A stretch of DNA of 64,000 nucleotides from Bacillus suaedaesalsae (GCF_016890225.1 NZ_JAFELM010000035.1:1-64000); one strand, 5' to 3'. Shown: positions 46,728 through 56,427, counted from the first letter of the stretch. Notes: generated by a model not told the origin, from the sequence alone. Translations and numbers: made by a program.

Positions 46728-47483
46728 TTAAATCAATTGTTTGATATCGTACACCTTTCCATTTTCAATTTCAGAAGAGTCCAGTAAGTTTAGTAAGACT
46801 GAACCAACATAATCTGTTGTTCGGAGCATACCTTCTTCTTTATAACTTTTGAAAATATCAATAGTCTCAAATTGTTCCTTTGATTTAGAACGAATTGTCG
46901 TCTGCATAGTCGTATCCATGATTCCTGGTGAAAAAGAAATGACAGTCGCAGGATACTGCTCTTTCCCTTGTTCAAGTCCTACCGTTTTCGTAAACATATC
47001 CAAGCCTGCTTTTGTCGAGCAATAAACACTCCAACCAGAATATGGATTGTTCGCAGCACCACTCGATACATTAACAACTCTCTTGGATGTGTTAAGAGCT
47101 TGTGTGTTTTCTAGAAATAAGTTTGTCCACACCATTGGGGCTAATAAATTTGTTTCCACATTCATTTTAATTTCGTTAGATTCCATACTTCCAACGGTAT
47201 TGATCGGCTCAATAACTCCAGCATTATTAATAAGTGTAATCGAATCAATCTCATCAATATTAACTCTTTCAAAAATTGTATTGAATACACTTTCAGTCTC
47301 GTCTATATGTCCAACGTTAACTGTATGCCAATGTAGCGTCACTTCTAAATCTTTCGCTTTCTTTACTAATTCGTGATTAATAGAACGTGACACAGCAAAG
47401 ACAGTATTCCCCTTTTTAAATAGAAGGTTGACAATGGATTGTCCAAGTCCTTTCGATGCACCTGTAACGATATAGTAGTTCAT
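46728..47483 (-). CDS. SDR-family oxidoreductase, benzil-reductase-like
   Basis: A 251-aa short-chain dehydrogenase with TGASKGLGQ at residue 7, NNAG near 90, and the catalytic Ser and YCSTK. It resembles Bacillus YueD, which reduces benzil to (S)-benzoin with NADPH. AAGGAG seven bases before 47483 sets the start; the open frame to 47579 is spurious. Confidence 0.88.
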   Translation of the reverse strand: MNYYIVTGASKGLGQSIVNLLFKKGNTVFAVSRSINHELVKKAKDLEVTLHWHTVNVGHIDETESVFNTIFERVNIDEIDSITLINNAGVIEPINTVGSMESNEIKMNVETNLLAPMVWTNLFLENTQALNTSKRVVNVSSGAANNPYSGWSVYCSTKAGLDMFTKTVGLEQGKEQYPATVISFSPGIMDTTMQTTIRSKSKEQFETIDIFKSYKEEGMLRTTDYVGSVLLNLLDSSEIENGKVYDIKQLI

Positions 47484-47706
47484 GTGAAGTCTCCTTTTTC
47501 TATCTTCTTTTTCATTATACAGAATATCTCTACTATTTTTAAAAGTAACTCGTCTTTTTTTCTCGATGTTATTCAACACGAAATGTCTGAATCTGTCATG
47601 TTACCTTTTAAAATAGTTTTATTTGTCAAATGTCAATTTTTCCACATTACTGCAATTGAAGTAAAAAAATAGTTGTAGGATTCCCTCTAAGGTTTTCCTA
47701 CAACTA

Positions 47707-48294
47707 CTATTTTGATCGCACCACAAGGTCTGCGCTCTTTAAAGGTTGAATATTTTGTAGATAATAATCTTCAGCCTTCCAATATCGTTCTTCAAACTTT
47801 TTCACATTTTCTTGTGTTTTTAAACTTTCTCTCTTGAAACGAACCTCCCTGGCACAATCTAAATACAAAACAAAATCAAAATATTCTCTCCACTCGTCCC
47901 TTTGCAAAAAAACCCCTTCAACAATTATCACTCCGTTATTAGGTAACATAACTCTCTTGTGCGTATGTGTATCTGTTTCACCACAATAATAAGGTAAAAC
48001 AACTGTGTTTGAAGCTTTTAGACTACGAAAAAAGTTGTCAACCAACCATTGTGTATCCCACTGAAGTTGATAGTACTCAAACCACTCTTCATGTCCAGTA
48101 TTGTAGCGGTTACTCCGTTTCACGATATAGTCATCAATATGAAATATGTGAAACGGGCGATCATTTTCCTTTAAATAATGACCAATCTCCTTTACAAACG
48201 TTGTTTTACCTGAACGACTTAAACCATCAACTCCAAGGATAAATCGCTGGCCATTTAGATCTCTACTTTTATCTAATAATTCATTTAAGTTCAT
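47707..48294 (-). CDS. Uridine-kinase-like P-loop kinase
   Basis: A 195-aa P-loop NTPase with Walker A GVDGLSRSGKTTFVKE near residue 22 and the HIDDYI segment like those of uridine kinases. It probably phosphorylates a nucleoside or related small molecule. GAGG lies 8 bases before ATG 48294; the preceding in-frame TTG (48297) is less likely. Confidence 0.8.
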   Translation of the reverse strand: MNLNELLDKSRDLNGQRFILGVDGLSRSGKTTFVKEIGHYLKENDRPFHIFHIDDYIVKRSNRYNTGHEEWFEYYQLQWDTQWLVDNFFRSLKASNTVVLPYYCGETDTHTHKRVMLPNNGVIIVEGVFLQRDEWREYFDFVLYLDCAREVRFKRESLKTQENVKKFEERYWKAEDYYLQNIQPLKSADLVVRSK

Positions 48295-48482
48295 CAAGTA
48301 TACCTCGTCTATAGTTACATATGTAAATGTAATAACTAGTTATTAGACTCCTTATAAACGTATCACTCTTGTTTATCGTTTTAAAGTTAATGAGTTTTAA
48401 TAGAACTCACACACATACTTTCCAATAAATTGGAAATAGTAGTATAAGATTCATTTAACTATTTTGATTGGAGCAAGAAATC

Positions 48483-48989
48483 ATGCATATTATCATTACT
48501 TTGTTATTAATACTATTAGCTTTCTTAAAAGGAAATTGGAGAGATTGGCAAAAATACTCCACGACCATTATGTATGTAATCATTTGTAATTTACTATATA
48601 ACGTAATTTGCCAAGATTATTATCTATGGAGATATGAGCCCGATTTTCTACTGCATTCTCATTCATTGACTGATTTATTATATTCTTTTTTCTGTTTACC
48701 TGCTATTACACTTGTTTATTTAACTCATTATCCGAATAACACACCTTTTTCGAAGCAGTTCCAATATATAGTTATTTGGGTGATCGGTTCGTTGATCGTA
48801 GAATACCCTATATACAAATTTGACAGGTTATTGCTTCTAAACGGTTATGAGTATTGGATGGAAGTAATCTTTTATAGTTTAATGTATAGTATGATAAGAT
48901 TGCATCAATCAAAGCCACTATTAACATATGGTTTATCAGTTATCATTGCAGTATTTATGATTTGGTATTTTGACGTACCAATAAAATAA
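48483..48989 (+). CDS. CBO0543-family membrane protein
   Basis: About 168 aa with five or six hydrophobic helices and the conserved LWRYEPD segment after the second helix, matching the CBO0543 family of clostridial and bacillar membrane proteins. Function unknown. GGAG 9 bases before ATG 48483 is preferred to the earlier TTG at 48468. Confidence 0.78.
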   Translation: MHIIITLLLILLAFLKGNWRDWQKYSTTIMYVIICNLLYNVICQDYYLWRYEPDFLLHSHSLTDLLYSFFCLPAITLVYLTHYPNNTPFSKQFQYIVIWVIGSLIVEYPIYKFDRLLLLNGYEYWMEVIFYSLMYSMIRLHQSKPLLTYGLSVIIAVFMIWYFDVPIK

Positions 48990-49070
48990 GTAATTCAAAT
49001 CCATTCTTGTCCCTTACCACTCTTAATGATTTTCATACTATATAATACCCCTTCATGAGGAGGTGGTATA

Positions 49071-49154
49071 ATGGGATATCAGAATAATAGCTTTGCGTTA
49101 CTCGTTGTGTTGTTTATTTTATTGATCATCGTTGGCTCAGCTTATGTAAGATAG
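49071..49154 (+). CDS. YjcZ-family sporulation-type small protein (27 aa)
   Basis: A 27-residue product that is almost all one hydrophobic helix with the core FALLVVLFILLIIVG, typical of YjcZ/SscA small proteins found in Bacillus spores. Strong AGGAGG site. A perfect terminator hairpin follows at 49201. Confidence 0.88.
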   Translation: MGYQNNSFALLVVLFILLIIVGSAYVR

Positions 49155-49200
49155 TTTTCTGTACGTTCACTTTCCACTCCAAAACCCTAATAGCACGCTT

Positions 49201-49232
49201 GGAGCATGTTATAACATGCTCCATATTTTATT
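49201..49232 (+). terminator. Terminator of the yjcZ-like gene
   Basis: A perfect 22-base palindrome (GGAGCATGTTA and complement, 49201-49222) followed by ATATTTTATTT. Confidence 0.85.
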
Positions 49233-49405
49233 TATGTCGATCAATAAAATCTTCAAGTGGGTCACATGCACTAAATGTGAAACAAAAAGGTATGACAGCT
49301 ACGTGTATTAATGTGTATTGAGTATTTTTTGTTCGTTTGCACCGTCAACTTTATTTTGTTTCCTTCACCTATTATGTATTTCAGTATGTAGAATCACAGT
49401 TTCTC

Positions 49406-49822
49406 TCATAATTCCCCTATCTCAACTAACTTCCTTATAAACTCTTTATCCTCTGGATATGATAAATCTAGCAAGTCAATTTCCTCAATTGACTTCCAAC
49501 TGATATCGTAAATAAGATTGTCAGGGTCTTGGATTTTTTTCTCTCCTGAAACTACATTTAAAAGAAAATATTGTACTTCAAATTCTATTTCATACTCTTT
49601 ATAATAGCCAGTCTTCGTATGTAAAGTCTGAATAACCTCAACATCATACCCTGTCTCTTCTTTAAGCTCTCTAATACAACACTCTTCAAACGACTCTCCT
49701 TCTTCTCTTCCCCCAGAAGGAATCGTCCACTTCTTCAATTCATTTTCTCTACCTTGTAAAACCATTAAAACTTCAGAACAATTATTGATGCAAACACCCG
49801 CTGAACCGTACCATTTTTTCAT
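49406..49822 (-). CDS. NUDIX hydrolase (cluster member 1)
   Basis: A 138-aa MutT-like enzyme with the Nudix box GREEGESFEECCIRELKEETGY read from about residue 38 in parts, and an IPSGG lead-in. Probably acts on an oxidised or modified nucleotide. AGGAG 8 bases before 49822 sets the start. Last gene of the NUDIX-rich cluster. Confidence 0.87.
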   Translation of the reverse strand: MKKWYGSAGVCINNCSEVLMVLQGRENELKKWTIPSGGREEGESFEECCIRELKEETGYDVEVIQTLHTKTGYYKEYEIEFEVQYFLLNVVSGEKKIQDPDNLIYDISWKSIEEIDLLDLSYPEDKEFIRKLVEIGEL

Positions 49823-49843
49823 GTGCAATACTCCTAAAACATT

Positions 49844-50680
49844 TTATTTTACATAACTAAATATCTCCTCTATCCATTGTGAGTCTTCAGTTACTCCTAA
49901 CTCTGCACAAAGCTTCGTGTGTACGTATTTAAATTCAAAAATGACCGAGTTCATTGTTTTCATTATGGTTTCATCGTCTCTTTTACAGGTATCCCAGCAC
50001 ATTAATTTGGAAAGTTGTTCTTCGCTTAATACACTTTGCTGACCTTCAATTTTTGACCAGTTACCAAGCGTGTTTGGCTGTATACCTTTTTCCATATACC
50101 ACCCGTTAGCTACTAGCATCGATAGTCCGTTTATCATTGTGAATACGTATTTATATTCGTTTCTCATGATTCTCCGGTAAACCTCATGAATATAAGCAAA
50201 TACTTTTCCTCGCCACACCTCAAACTCTTCAATGGTTAAAACGTACCTAATTCCATGAGAAAGCTGTTTCAATTCACATAATACATGTTTTGGATCATAC
50301 ACAATTTTAATATCTATTAAATAGATAGAAGGTTTTAGGTCATGTATTGTGTAATAAAATACATCAGCTTTGATAAACGATTTATAATGGATAACTGAAT
50401 GAGTTGCCCAAGGAATATCTTCGTAAAAAAGAACATCTCCCCAACTCTTTCCTCGTTCCTTTTTGTTCGATCGATATGTCTCGAATAAAGTGTCCTTTAC
50501 AACAATCCTCAAATCAATATCCGAATACCAATCTTCTCTATTTTCTGCAATAGAGCCACCGTAAAAAAATCCAATTTTACCTCTGTCATTTATTAAATCT
50601 CTCTCCATTACATGCATTAGTTTTCTTCGTTCTAATGGAAGGTTTTTATCTCTCGTTTCGAATTTAGTTCCAAATCCCAC
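49844..50680 (-). CDS. Nucleotidyltransferase, aminoglycoside-adenylyltransferase-like
   Basis: A 278-aa protein with the pol-beta nucleotidyltransferase motif GGSIAENREDWYSDIDLRI, read as GGS then DIDLRI, at about residues 41-58. The rest is helical, as in AadK/ANT(6)-like enzymes or uncharacterised NTases. The GTG start at 50680 has a weak ribosome site; ATG at 50617 is an alternative. Substrate unknown. Confidence 0.75.
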   Translation of the reverse strand: MGFGTKFETRDKNLPLERRKLMHVMERDLINDRGKIGFFYGGSIAENREDWYSDIDLRIVVKDTLFETYRSNKKERGKSWGDVLFYEDIPWATHSVIHYKSFIKADVFYYTIHDLKPSIYLIDIKIVYDPKHVLCELKQLSHGIRYVLTIEEFEVWRGKVFAYIHEVYRRIMRNEYKYVFTMINGLSMLVANGWYMEKGIQPNTLGNWSKIEGQQSVLSEEQLSKLMCWDTCKRDDETIMKTMNSVIFEFKYVHTKLCAELGVTEDSQWIEEIFSYVK

Positions 50681-50737
50681 ACATATACTAAATCACACTC
50701 CTGCTTTTTTCCTAGTACCATCATGTTTGATCCATTT

Positions 50738-51295
50738 TTACAAAATATCATCCTTTAAAATCGAATAAAGCTTAATATCACGGTGTTTTTCTTTCAAAAG
50801 CATTGATTTCCTTAAAGTTCCTTCATACTGCATACCAGCTTTTTGCATAACTTTCTCTGAACCTATGTTTTCAAGTAGGCACCTGGCTTCAATTCTAACT
50901 AGATTCATTTTTTCAAAGCCAAACTGAATCACTGCCTGTGCAGCTTCCGTCATCAGTCCCTTACCCCAGTAATCCTGTGATAGAATATATCCAATTTCAG
51001 CTTTTCTATGTTTACGATTCCACGCAACAAAATCAATTGTCCCGATAAGTTTGTTTGTTTCCTTATCCTCAATTCCCCAAAAGGCACCACTACCGTCTTC
51101 ATATTGTTGTAATATATGATCCAAGAACAATTGTGCATCGGTTATCGATTGATAGGTGTACCAGCTCACATACTTCGTTACTTCATCATTAGATCCATAT
51201 TCAAACATATCTTGGATATCGTCTTTTCTCAATTTTCGTAATATAAGACGCTTCGTTTCTAGAGTTTGCAAGTCTTGTAGGAGAAACGTTTCCAT
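50738..51295 (-). CDS. RimJ/RimL-type GNAT acetyltransferase
   Basis: A 185-aa GNAT with the RLILRKLRKDDIQDMF opening and the acetyl-CoA loop QDYWGKGLMTEA at about 108, typical of RimJ-like enzymes that acetylate protein N-termini or antibiotics. AAGGGAG sets the start at 51295; 13 bp follow the upstream NUDIX gene. Confidence 0.88.
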   Translation of the reverse strand: METFLLQDLQTLETKRLILRKLRKDDIQDMFEYGSNDEVTKYVSWYTYQSITDAQLFLDHILQQYEDGSGAFWGIEDKETNKLIGTIDFVAWNRKHRKAEIGYILSQDYWGKGLMTEAAQAVIQFGFEKMNLVRIEARCLLENIGSEKVMQKAGMQYEGTLRKSMLLKEKHRDIKLYSILKDDIL

Positions 51296-51308
51296 TCTAA
51301 ACACTCCC

Positions 51309-51716
51309 TTAAAATTCAACTAAAAAAGGATGTGTATCTTCCTTTAAGCAAAGTTCAATTCTCTGTCTAAAATTCGTATGAGTAACCATTTCTAATGCTT
51401 CTTCAATTGGGAAAAATCCAACCTCTAAACTCTCTGGTGTTGTCGTTAATTCTCCCCCTACAGCTCTTGCTAAAAATAACGTGTTACATATACTTCTATT
51501 TACATTTTGAAATATCCCGCAAAACTTTGTCACTTCAATATCTATACCTGATTCTTCTTTTGTTTCTCTGACTGCTGCGTCTCTTAAAGATTCTCCTTCT
51601 TCAACTTGCCCCCCCGGCATTTCCCATCCACGACGAGGTCCTTTGATTAATAAAAGTTCATTCTTTTCATTTAGTACAATTGCTGCTGCTGATACAATAT
51701 GTTTTGGTGGTTGCAT
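51309..51716 (-). CDS. NUDIX hydrolase (cluster member 2)
   Basis: A 135-aa enzyme with the box GGQVEEGESLRDAAVRETKEESG at about 35-57, and an N-terminal VSAAAIVLNE strand. Its ATG overlaps the previous stop as TAATG, with AAAGGAG just upstream. Substrate unknown. Confidence 0.88.
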   Translation of the reverse strand: MQPPKHIVSAAAIVLNEKNELLLIKGPRRGWEMPGGQVEEGESLRDAAVRETKEESGIDIEVTKFCGIFQNVNRSICNTLFLARAVGGELTTTPESLEVGFFPIEEALEMVTHTNFRQRIELCLKEDTHPFLVEF

Positions 51717-52192
51717 TATAAATCTCCTTTTCTATGAAAATATTCTTTTAACAGTTCTTCTTGTCTTGAAAATGCTAGTTCTTCCCAGGGCAGCTCGCCA
51801 ATTGGAAACCATCTCACCTGCAAAGACTCGGAGGATGTGTTTAGTTCACCATCTAAAATTATTGCTTCAAAAAAGACGATAATGGAATCCGGTGTCCCCT
51901 TTGCACCAATTAATTGCCCACAACTCACAACCAATCCAGTCTCTTCCAATACTTCTCGGACCAGCGCGTCTTCCGGTGTCTCACCTAATTCAGCAATCCC
52001 ACCAGGCAATGCCCATTTTCCAAAATGAGTTGCGCCTGCACGCTGTTCTAATAAAATGGAATCATTCTGTAAAATGATTCCCGCAACAGCACCAGCTTGA
52101 TTTTGTGTATAGTGCTCAGTGGGACACATTGGGGCACCCGTTTCACTTTTCATTAACTTCATTCCACAACGTGGACAGTATGCATATTCCAT
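51716..52192 (-). CDS. NUDIX hydrolase with N-terminal zinc ribbon (cluster member 3)
   Basis: A 158-aa protein opening with a zinc knuckle (YCPRCG, then CPTEHY) ahead of a NUDIX domain with the box GGIAELGETPEDALVREVLEETG at about 67-89. The ribbon-NUDIX layout recalls NudC, but it is much shorter. It is coupled to both neighbours by TAATG overlaps. Confidence 0.87.
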   Translation of the reverse strand: MEYAYCPRCGMKLMKSETGAPMCPTEHYTQNQAGAVAGIILQNDSILLEQRAGATHFGKWALPGGIAELGETPEDALVREVLEETGLVVSCGQLIGAKGTPDSIIVFFEAIILDGELNTSSESLQVRWFPIGELPWEELAFSRQEELLKEYFHRKGDL

Positions 52193-52563
52193 TACACATC
52201 ATCTTTCTCTTGGAATCTTTGTAGGATCGGTAGAGTATAGTCATCCCATTTTTCCTTATCGAAAATGGAAATCCATTGTACGTCAATGATGCCGTTATTA
52301 TCCTTTAGTTCCTTATTTAATTCTAGTAGACCTGAAACAATTTTTACTGTATAAGTATATTTGCTTTTTCCTTTATACAAAAGTTCATTAATCTCTACAT
52401 CAAAACCAGTTTCTTCTTTAACTTCTCTCACACAAGCTTCCTGTGGCGTTTCTCCTTCTTCAATACTGCCTCCCGGGAAGTTCCAAACAATATCTCCACG
52501 CTCGACATATTGTTTCACCATGAGAACTTCGTTAATTTTCATGATAAAGCCTTGTGATATCAT
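52192..52563 (-). CDS. NUDIX hydrolase (cluster member 4)
   Basis: A 123-aa compact NUDIX protein with the box GGSIEEGETPQEACVREVKEETG at about 31-53. Its N-terminus is short but typical of minimal MutT-like enzymes. Its ATG overlaps the signal peptidase stop (TAATG), so translation is probably coupled. Confidence 0.87.
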   Translation of the reverse strand: MISQGFIMKINEVLMVKQYVERGDIVWNFPGGSIEEGETPQEACVREVKEETGFDVEINELLYKGKSKYTYTVKIVSGLLELNKELKDNNGIIDVQWISIFDKEKWDDYTLPILQRFQEKDDV

Positions 52564-53117
52564 TACTCTACAACCTTTATATCATTCAACGGCCAATAAA
52601 CTAGGTTTGTTTTGCCTATCATTTCTTCCATTGGTACAACACCTAAACTTGGATTTCTACTATCAATGCTATTAGATCTGTTGTCTCCCATTACAAACAA
52701 AGTTCCTTCTGGGACAGTGTCTTGACCGATGATTTCCATTAAACTGAAATCTTCCGTTAACTGACCTTCAAACGCTGTTTCTTGTAGTTGTTCCTTATAT
52801 GTTTGCAAATAGGGCTCCTCCTGTGCTTTTCCGTTTATGTATAATACATCATCCTTATATTCAATGCGATCACCTGGTAAACCTATTACTCTCTTAATAT
52901 AGTCTTTCTCTTCTGTTGCATGAAATACTACGATATCAAATCTTTCCGGCTCACCAATTTTGCTCACAACCATTCGTTCACGATCATGTAACGTAGGCAT
53001 CATTGAATCACCATCAACTACAATTGGAGCAAATATGAAATTTCGTATTATGATAACCAAAATAATAGCGATAGATAACGGTTTTATCCATTCCCATACT
53101 TCATTAAAACCTTTCAT
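52563..53117 (-). CDS. lepB: Type I signal peptidase
   Basis: A 184-aa membrane protease that removes signal peptides. One N-terminal helix (about 12-32), then the catalytic Ser in VDGDSMMPTL and the Lys in DYIKRVIGLPGD, ending with the GDNRSNSIDSR box. Size fits Bacillus SipS/T types. Ribosome site AGGAGG. It heads the NUDIX-rich gene cluster. Confidence 0.95.
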   Translation of the reverse strand: MKGFNEVWEWIKPLSIAIILVIIIRNFIFAPIVVDGDSMMPTLHDRERMVVSKIGEPERFDIVVFHATEEKDYIKRVIGLPGDRIEYKDDVLYINGKAQEEPYLQTYKEQLQETAFEGQLTEDFSLMEIIGQDTVPEGTLFVMGDNRSNSIDSRNPSLGVVPMEEMIGKTNLVYWPLNDIKVVE

Positions 53118-53126
53118 TACAACCTC

Positions 53127-53713
53127 CTATAAGCTATTTGTCTTTTGAGTAGTATTTGTTAATTTTAAAATTGCCTTAATCATAAGTTCTGGATCTTCCA
53201 AATGAACAGAGTGCCCTGTATTTGCATGTATATGCTCTGTTCGCTTTGTTAATTTTGCCAGTAATCGTTGATGTTCTTGCCATTGTTTTGACTCATTTTT
53301 CGCACTGATGACAACAACAGGCAACTCTTTATTTAAAGGCTTAGACTCGAATAGCTGTTTAGCAGAAAGTGAGCAATCCATATATTCACGATACGCTGCT
53401 TGAAATGCACCTAATTTATATCCGATATATTTTAGTGCATCATTATATTCAGGACTTAAGAATTTCCGACCAATTTTCTGCCTTAATAGTCTTGGTAAAC
53501 CCATCAACGAGGTCACATAACCAACTGTAACAAAGCAAGCTTTTTGAGTTTTTGAATTCTGTTCTTATTTTCTTTTGACATCACATAGTAATTTTCATGT
53601 GCAGCATCCTCTAATACTCCTACTACTTAATCTGGATACATGCTAGCAAACAACCGCATTGAAAGACCACCATAAGAATGACCGACTAATACGTAAGGTG
53701 GTTTAATTTTGAG
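53127..53713 (-). pseudogene. Decayed alpha/beta hydrolase, N-terminus lost at an IS110 junction
   Basis: The C-terminal 129 codons (from 53516) end in NTGHSVHLEDPE, with the catalytic His. Upstream the matching sequence continues in shifted frame: VLVGHSYGG, the nucleophile elbow, then a TAA at 53627-53629 where EVVG is expected, and a frameshift near 53530. Homology stops at about 53713, where truncated IS110 sequence begins. The gene is clearly dead. Confidence 0.85.
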
Positions 53714-54846
53714 TCTAAGCAACTTTAGGTAAGTTATTAGATTTTCTAAAAGAAATCAAAGAATTAACCGGTCAACAACCTCCGGTTGTATTAGAATCTA
53801 CAGGACATTATCATAAACCAGTTGTTCAGTATTTAGATGAGCGTCACTATTTATTAATTATTGTTAATCCACTTATTTCTCATAAGGCAAAAAGCTCTAG
53901 CTTACGAAAAGTAAAGACAGATGCAGTTGATGCATATCGTCTGTGTGAGCTTTACTATAAAGAGGAACTAGAGCCTTATAAAAAACGAGGAATAAGGCTC
54001 TTAAATCTACGTAATCTCACAAGGCAGCACTCAAATATAACCGATATGTATGTACAAACAAAGTTACAATTTCAAGCAGTTTTAGATCAAGTATTTCCTG
54101 AATATAGAGGAGTTTTTGGTGACTTATATTCTCTGGCTTCTTTAATTATTCTTCAGGAGTATCCTTCATCAGAAGATATCTTAATATCTAGTGAAGATGA
54201 ATTAGCCACTAGATTAAAGGAATTATATAAAAAGGGATCTAAGAAATGGATTAATGAAAAAGTCCAACTTCTTAAAGCTGCGGCAGCTCGTAATCCATTT
54301 CAAAAGAACTTATACCAAAGCCATCTATTAAGCATGGATATGTATATTAACATGCTTCTTCAATACAAAGAGCATCTATCAAAGTTAGAAGCAGAGATAG
54401 ACACTCTCGCAAAAGATATTGAAGAATATAATATAATCCAATCTATTCCTGGCATCGGAGAGAAAATCGCCGCCACGATTATTTCCGAAATTGGTGAAAT
54501 AGATCGGTTTAACAACCCTAAACAACTTGTTGCATTTGCAGGTATAGATCCTGAGGTATTTGAATCCGGAAAGTTTAAAGCTACCCTAGTTCGAATTACT
54601 AAACGTGGCTCAAGCAGATTAAGGCATGCCCTATACATGGCAGTTCGGTCTGGAATACGTGACTCACGTAAAAAGAAAACTACTGAAGAAATAATCCCGA
54701 GAAACAAGAGATTAAGAGAGTTTTACGATAAGAAACGTAGTGAAGGTAAGCTTTTTAAAGTAGCTGTAATTGCTTGTGCAAATAAACTTTTACAATGGAT
54801 ATTCGCCCTATTGAAGAACAGAACCACTTTCCAAGATATTGCATAG
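53714..54846 (+). pseudogene. IS110-family transposase, N-terminally truncated
   Basis: The frame is open from about 53722 to the TAG at 54846, some 374 codons, beginning inside the RuvC-like domain (GKLLDFLKEIKELTG). LESTGHYH and KTDAVDAYRL give the second and third acidic residues of the DEDD site, and the transposase_20 domain follows (SIPGIGEKIAATI). The first 45-50 residues, with the first catalytic Asp (GLDVSK-type motif), are missing. It cannot transpose alone. It is fused end-on to the dead hydrolase. Confidence 0.87.
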
Positions 54847-55050
54847 TACCTAGACTTATCTAAACAATGAAAACCCCCCAAATTTTGGATACATGAGGTT
54901 TATTTGGCATGCATATTTTTATTATATCATGATAGATTTTAAGTTTTCATTGAAAAATGTTGACAAACTATTGGCTGGTTTAGTCAAAAACTTAATGTTC
55001 TGTCTTTTGTTAACTCAATTTATTTTTTCCACCAGGAAAAACTATTCTAT

Positions 55051-55632
55051 CTAATCCATCAACATCTTATTAAAGTCCTCAAGAGGGACCTCTTTATCTC
55101 CTGCAAATTCAGGTAAGAAATACTCCTCACTTGATAGTTGTTTTACTTTATTATCTTTTAACTGAAACTTACCTTGATATGCACCTAATGGAATATACGC
55201 ACCTTCAATCTGTGGACCAACAAACGGTTCTAAAAACAAAAATAAATGCTCTCCTACTATCATAGGTCTAACTCCGTTTAGGGACATTTTAACCTCTGGT
55301 AATTCCTCGTTTTCTTTCCCCAAAGGTTTATATTCTCCTCCCGTTTCAATTATATTAATGGTTTCTTCATGGCTAACATTACCTTTCTTTGTGGATAAGA
55401 TTTTAACTTTAGATATGGTAAATGGCATATCTGAATGTATTATCGTTTTTTGTCCTATGACTTCAACCTCAGCAATAATAGTAGCATCCTTTTTAAGTTG
55501 CTTAAAATTTTTATAGGATACGGTTAATTCTGCTATCGCAGAATCATTTATAGTATATTCTGGTTCAACAATTTGGCATCCATATAGTAGAAAACTCATA
55601 CTTAATAAAAATATAAATATATATAGTTTCAG
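55051..55632 (-). CDS. Putative lipoprotein, apparent CTG start
   Basis: The first ATG (55599) would leave only MSFLLYGC before the lipobox Cys. The open frame reaches a CTG at 55632 preceded 9 bases away by AGGAG, giving KLYIFIFLLSMSFLLYGC, a normal lipoprotein signal. I infer CTG initiation or a mutated start. The mature 175 residues form a beta-rich domain of unknown family. First gene of the repeat-delimited stretch. Confidence 0.65.
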   Translation of the reverse strand: MKLYIFIFLLSMSFLLYGCQIVEPEYTINDSAIAELTVSYKNFKQLKKDATIIAEVEVIGQKTIIHSDMPFTISKVKILSTKKGNVSHEETINIIETGGEYKPLGKENEELPEVKMSLNGVRPMIVGEHLFLFLEPFVGPQIEGAYIPLGAYQGKFQLKDNKVKQLSSEEYFLPEFAGDKEVPLEDFNKMLMD

Positions 55633-55664
55633 TTAACATCTCTCCTAAATAATATTTTGTTGTT

Positions 55665-55687
55665 GAACTATTCTTCCCCATTAGCTT
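55665..55687. repeat. Copy of the CTTCCCC inter-gene motif
   Basis: GAACTATTCTTCCCCATTAG and three further bases lie between the lipoprotein and the 239-aa gene. Related copies occur in the next gaps. Confidence 0.6.
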
Positions 55688-55707
55688 AATAAGAACCATA
55701 TCAAAAA

Positions 55708-56427
55708 CTATTGTGTTAGCTTAGTTAGTTGAAAGAATTCCCCTTCGGGTTTCATTATTTTAATTCCTTTATCTGATTGAAAATATATTTCTTCATCATC
55801 TCCATAAAAGACCTTTATATCTATGATTCCAAAATCAATGACACTTGTTTTTTCCCGTTTAGGTATCTCCTCTTCATCCCAATCATTTGATGAATTTATT
55901 AGTACCATTAGTTCATTGATATTAGATTTATCATTTATTTCGAGGCAATTTTTGCTATTAACAACCTCATATACACAAATCCGCTCTGGTATTTCCTCTA
56001 TCCAAGGAGTTGATGTATATATTGGATTTTTATCAAAGATGACTTCTGTTTTTTCTTCATATTGATTATAGCTCGCACCTATCCATAACTCTCCGTCAAA
56101 ACCCTCTTTTCTCCAACTCGAATGAAAACCTGACCAATCATTTTCAGTATCCGTATCATCTAAGGCTGACTGTTGGTATTCAACTTTCCAACCAAGGGTA
56201 GGTAGTTTTTCCATGTAGAATTCATAAATATCCTCCCAATGATTGCCCTTCATTACATATTGATGATTAGTAGGCTTTAATCCGTCAAATAGAGGAATAT
56301 CTTTGTGTTGCTCTGGAATTATTGACATTCCTTCGTAAGTATCGTCCGTTATTTTTAGATACATTAGCGAGACCACAATAATAAAAATTAAAATGCCGCT
56401 AAATAATAATATATTTTTTTTACTCAC
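55708..56427 (-). CDS. Membrane-anchored hypothetical protein (239 aa)
   Basis: An N-terminal membrane helix (about 5-25), then an extracytoplasmic domain with acidic patches (DDTDTENDW, EEEIP). I do not recognise the family. GTG start with AAGGGTG. Both flanking gaps carry the CTTCCCC motif. Confidence 0.65.
   Translation of the reverse strand: MSKKNILLFSGILIFIIVVSLMYLKITDDTYEGMSIIPEQHKDIPLFDGLKPTNHQYVMKGNHWEDIYEFYMEKLPTLGWKVEYQQSALDDTDTENDWSGFHSSWRKEGFDGELWIGASYNQYEEKTEVIFDKNPIYTSTPWIEEIPERICVYEVVNSKNCLEINDKSNINELMVLINSSNDWDEEEIPKREKTSVIDFGIIDIKVFYGDDEEIYFQSDKGIKIMKPEGEFFQLTKLTQ

Noticed and set aside
54046-54846. 266-aa protein starting at 54046
   Set aside because: Transposase homology continues upstream in the same open frame to about 53722; the ATG is internal to a truncated IS110 transposase.
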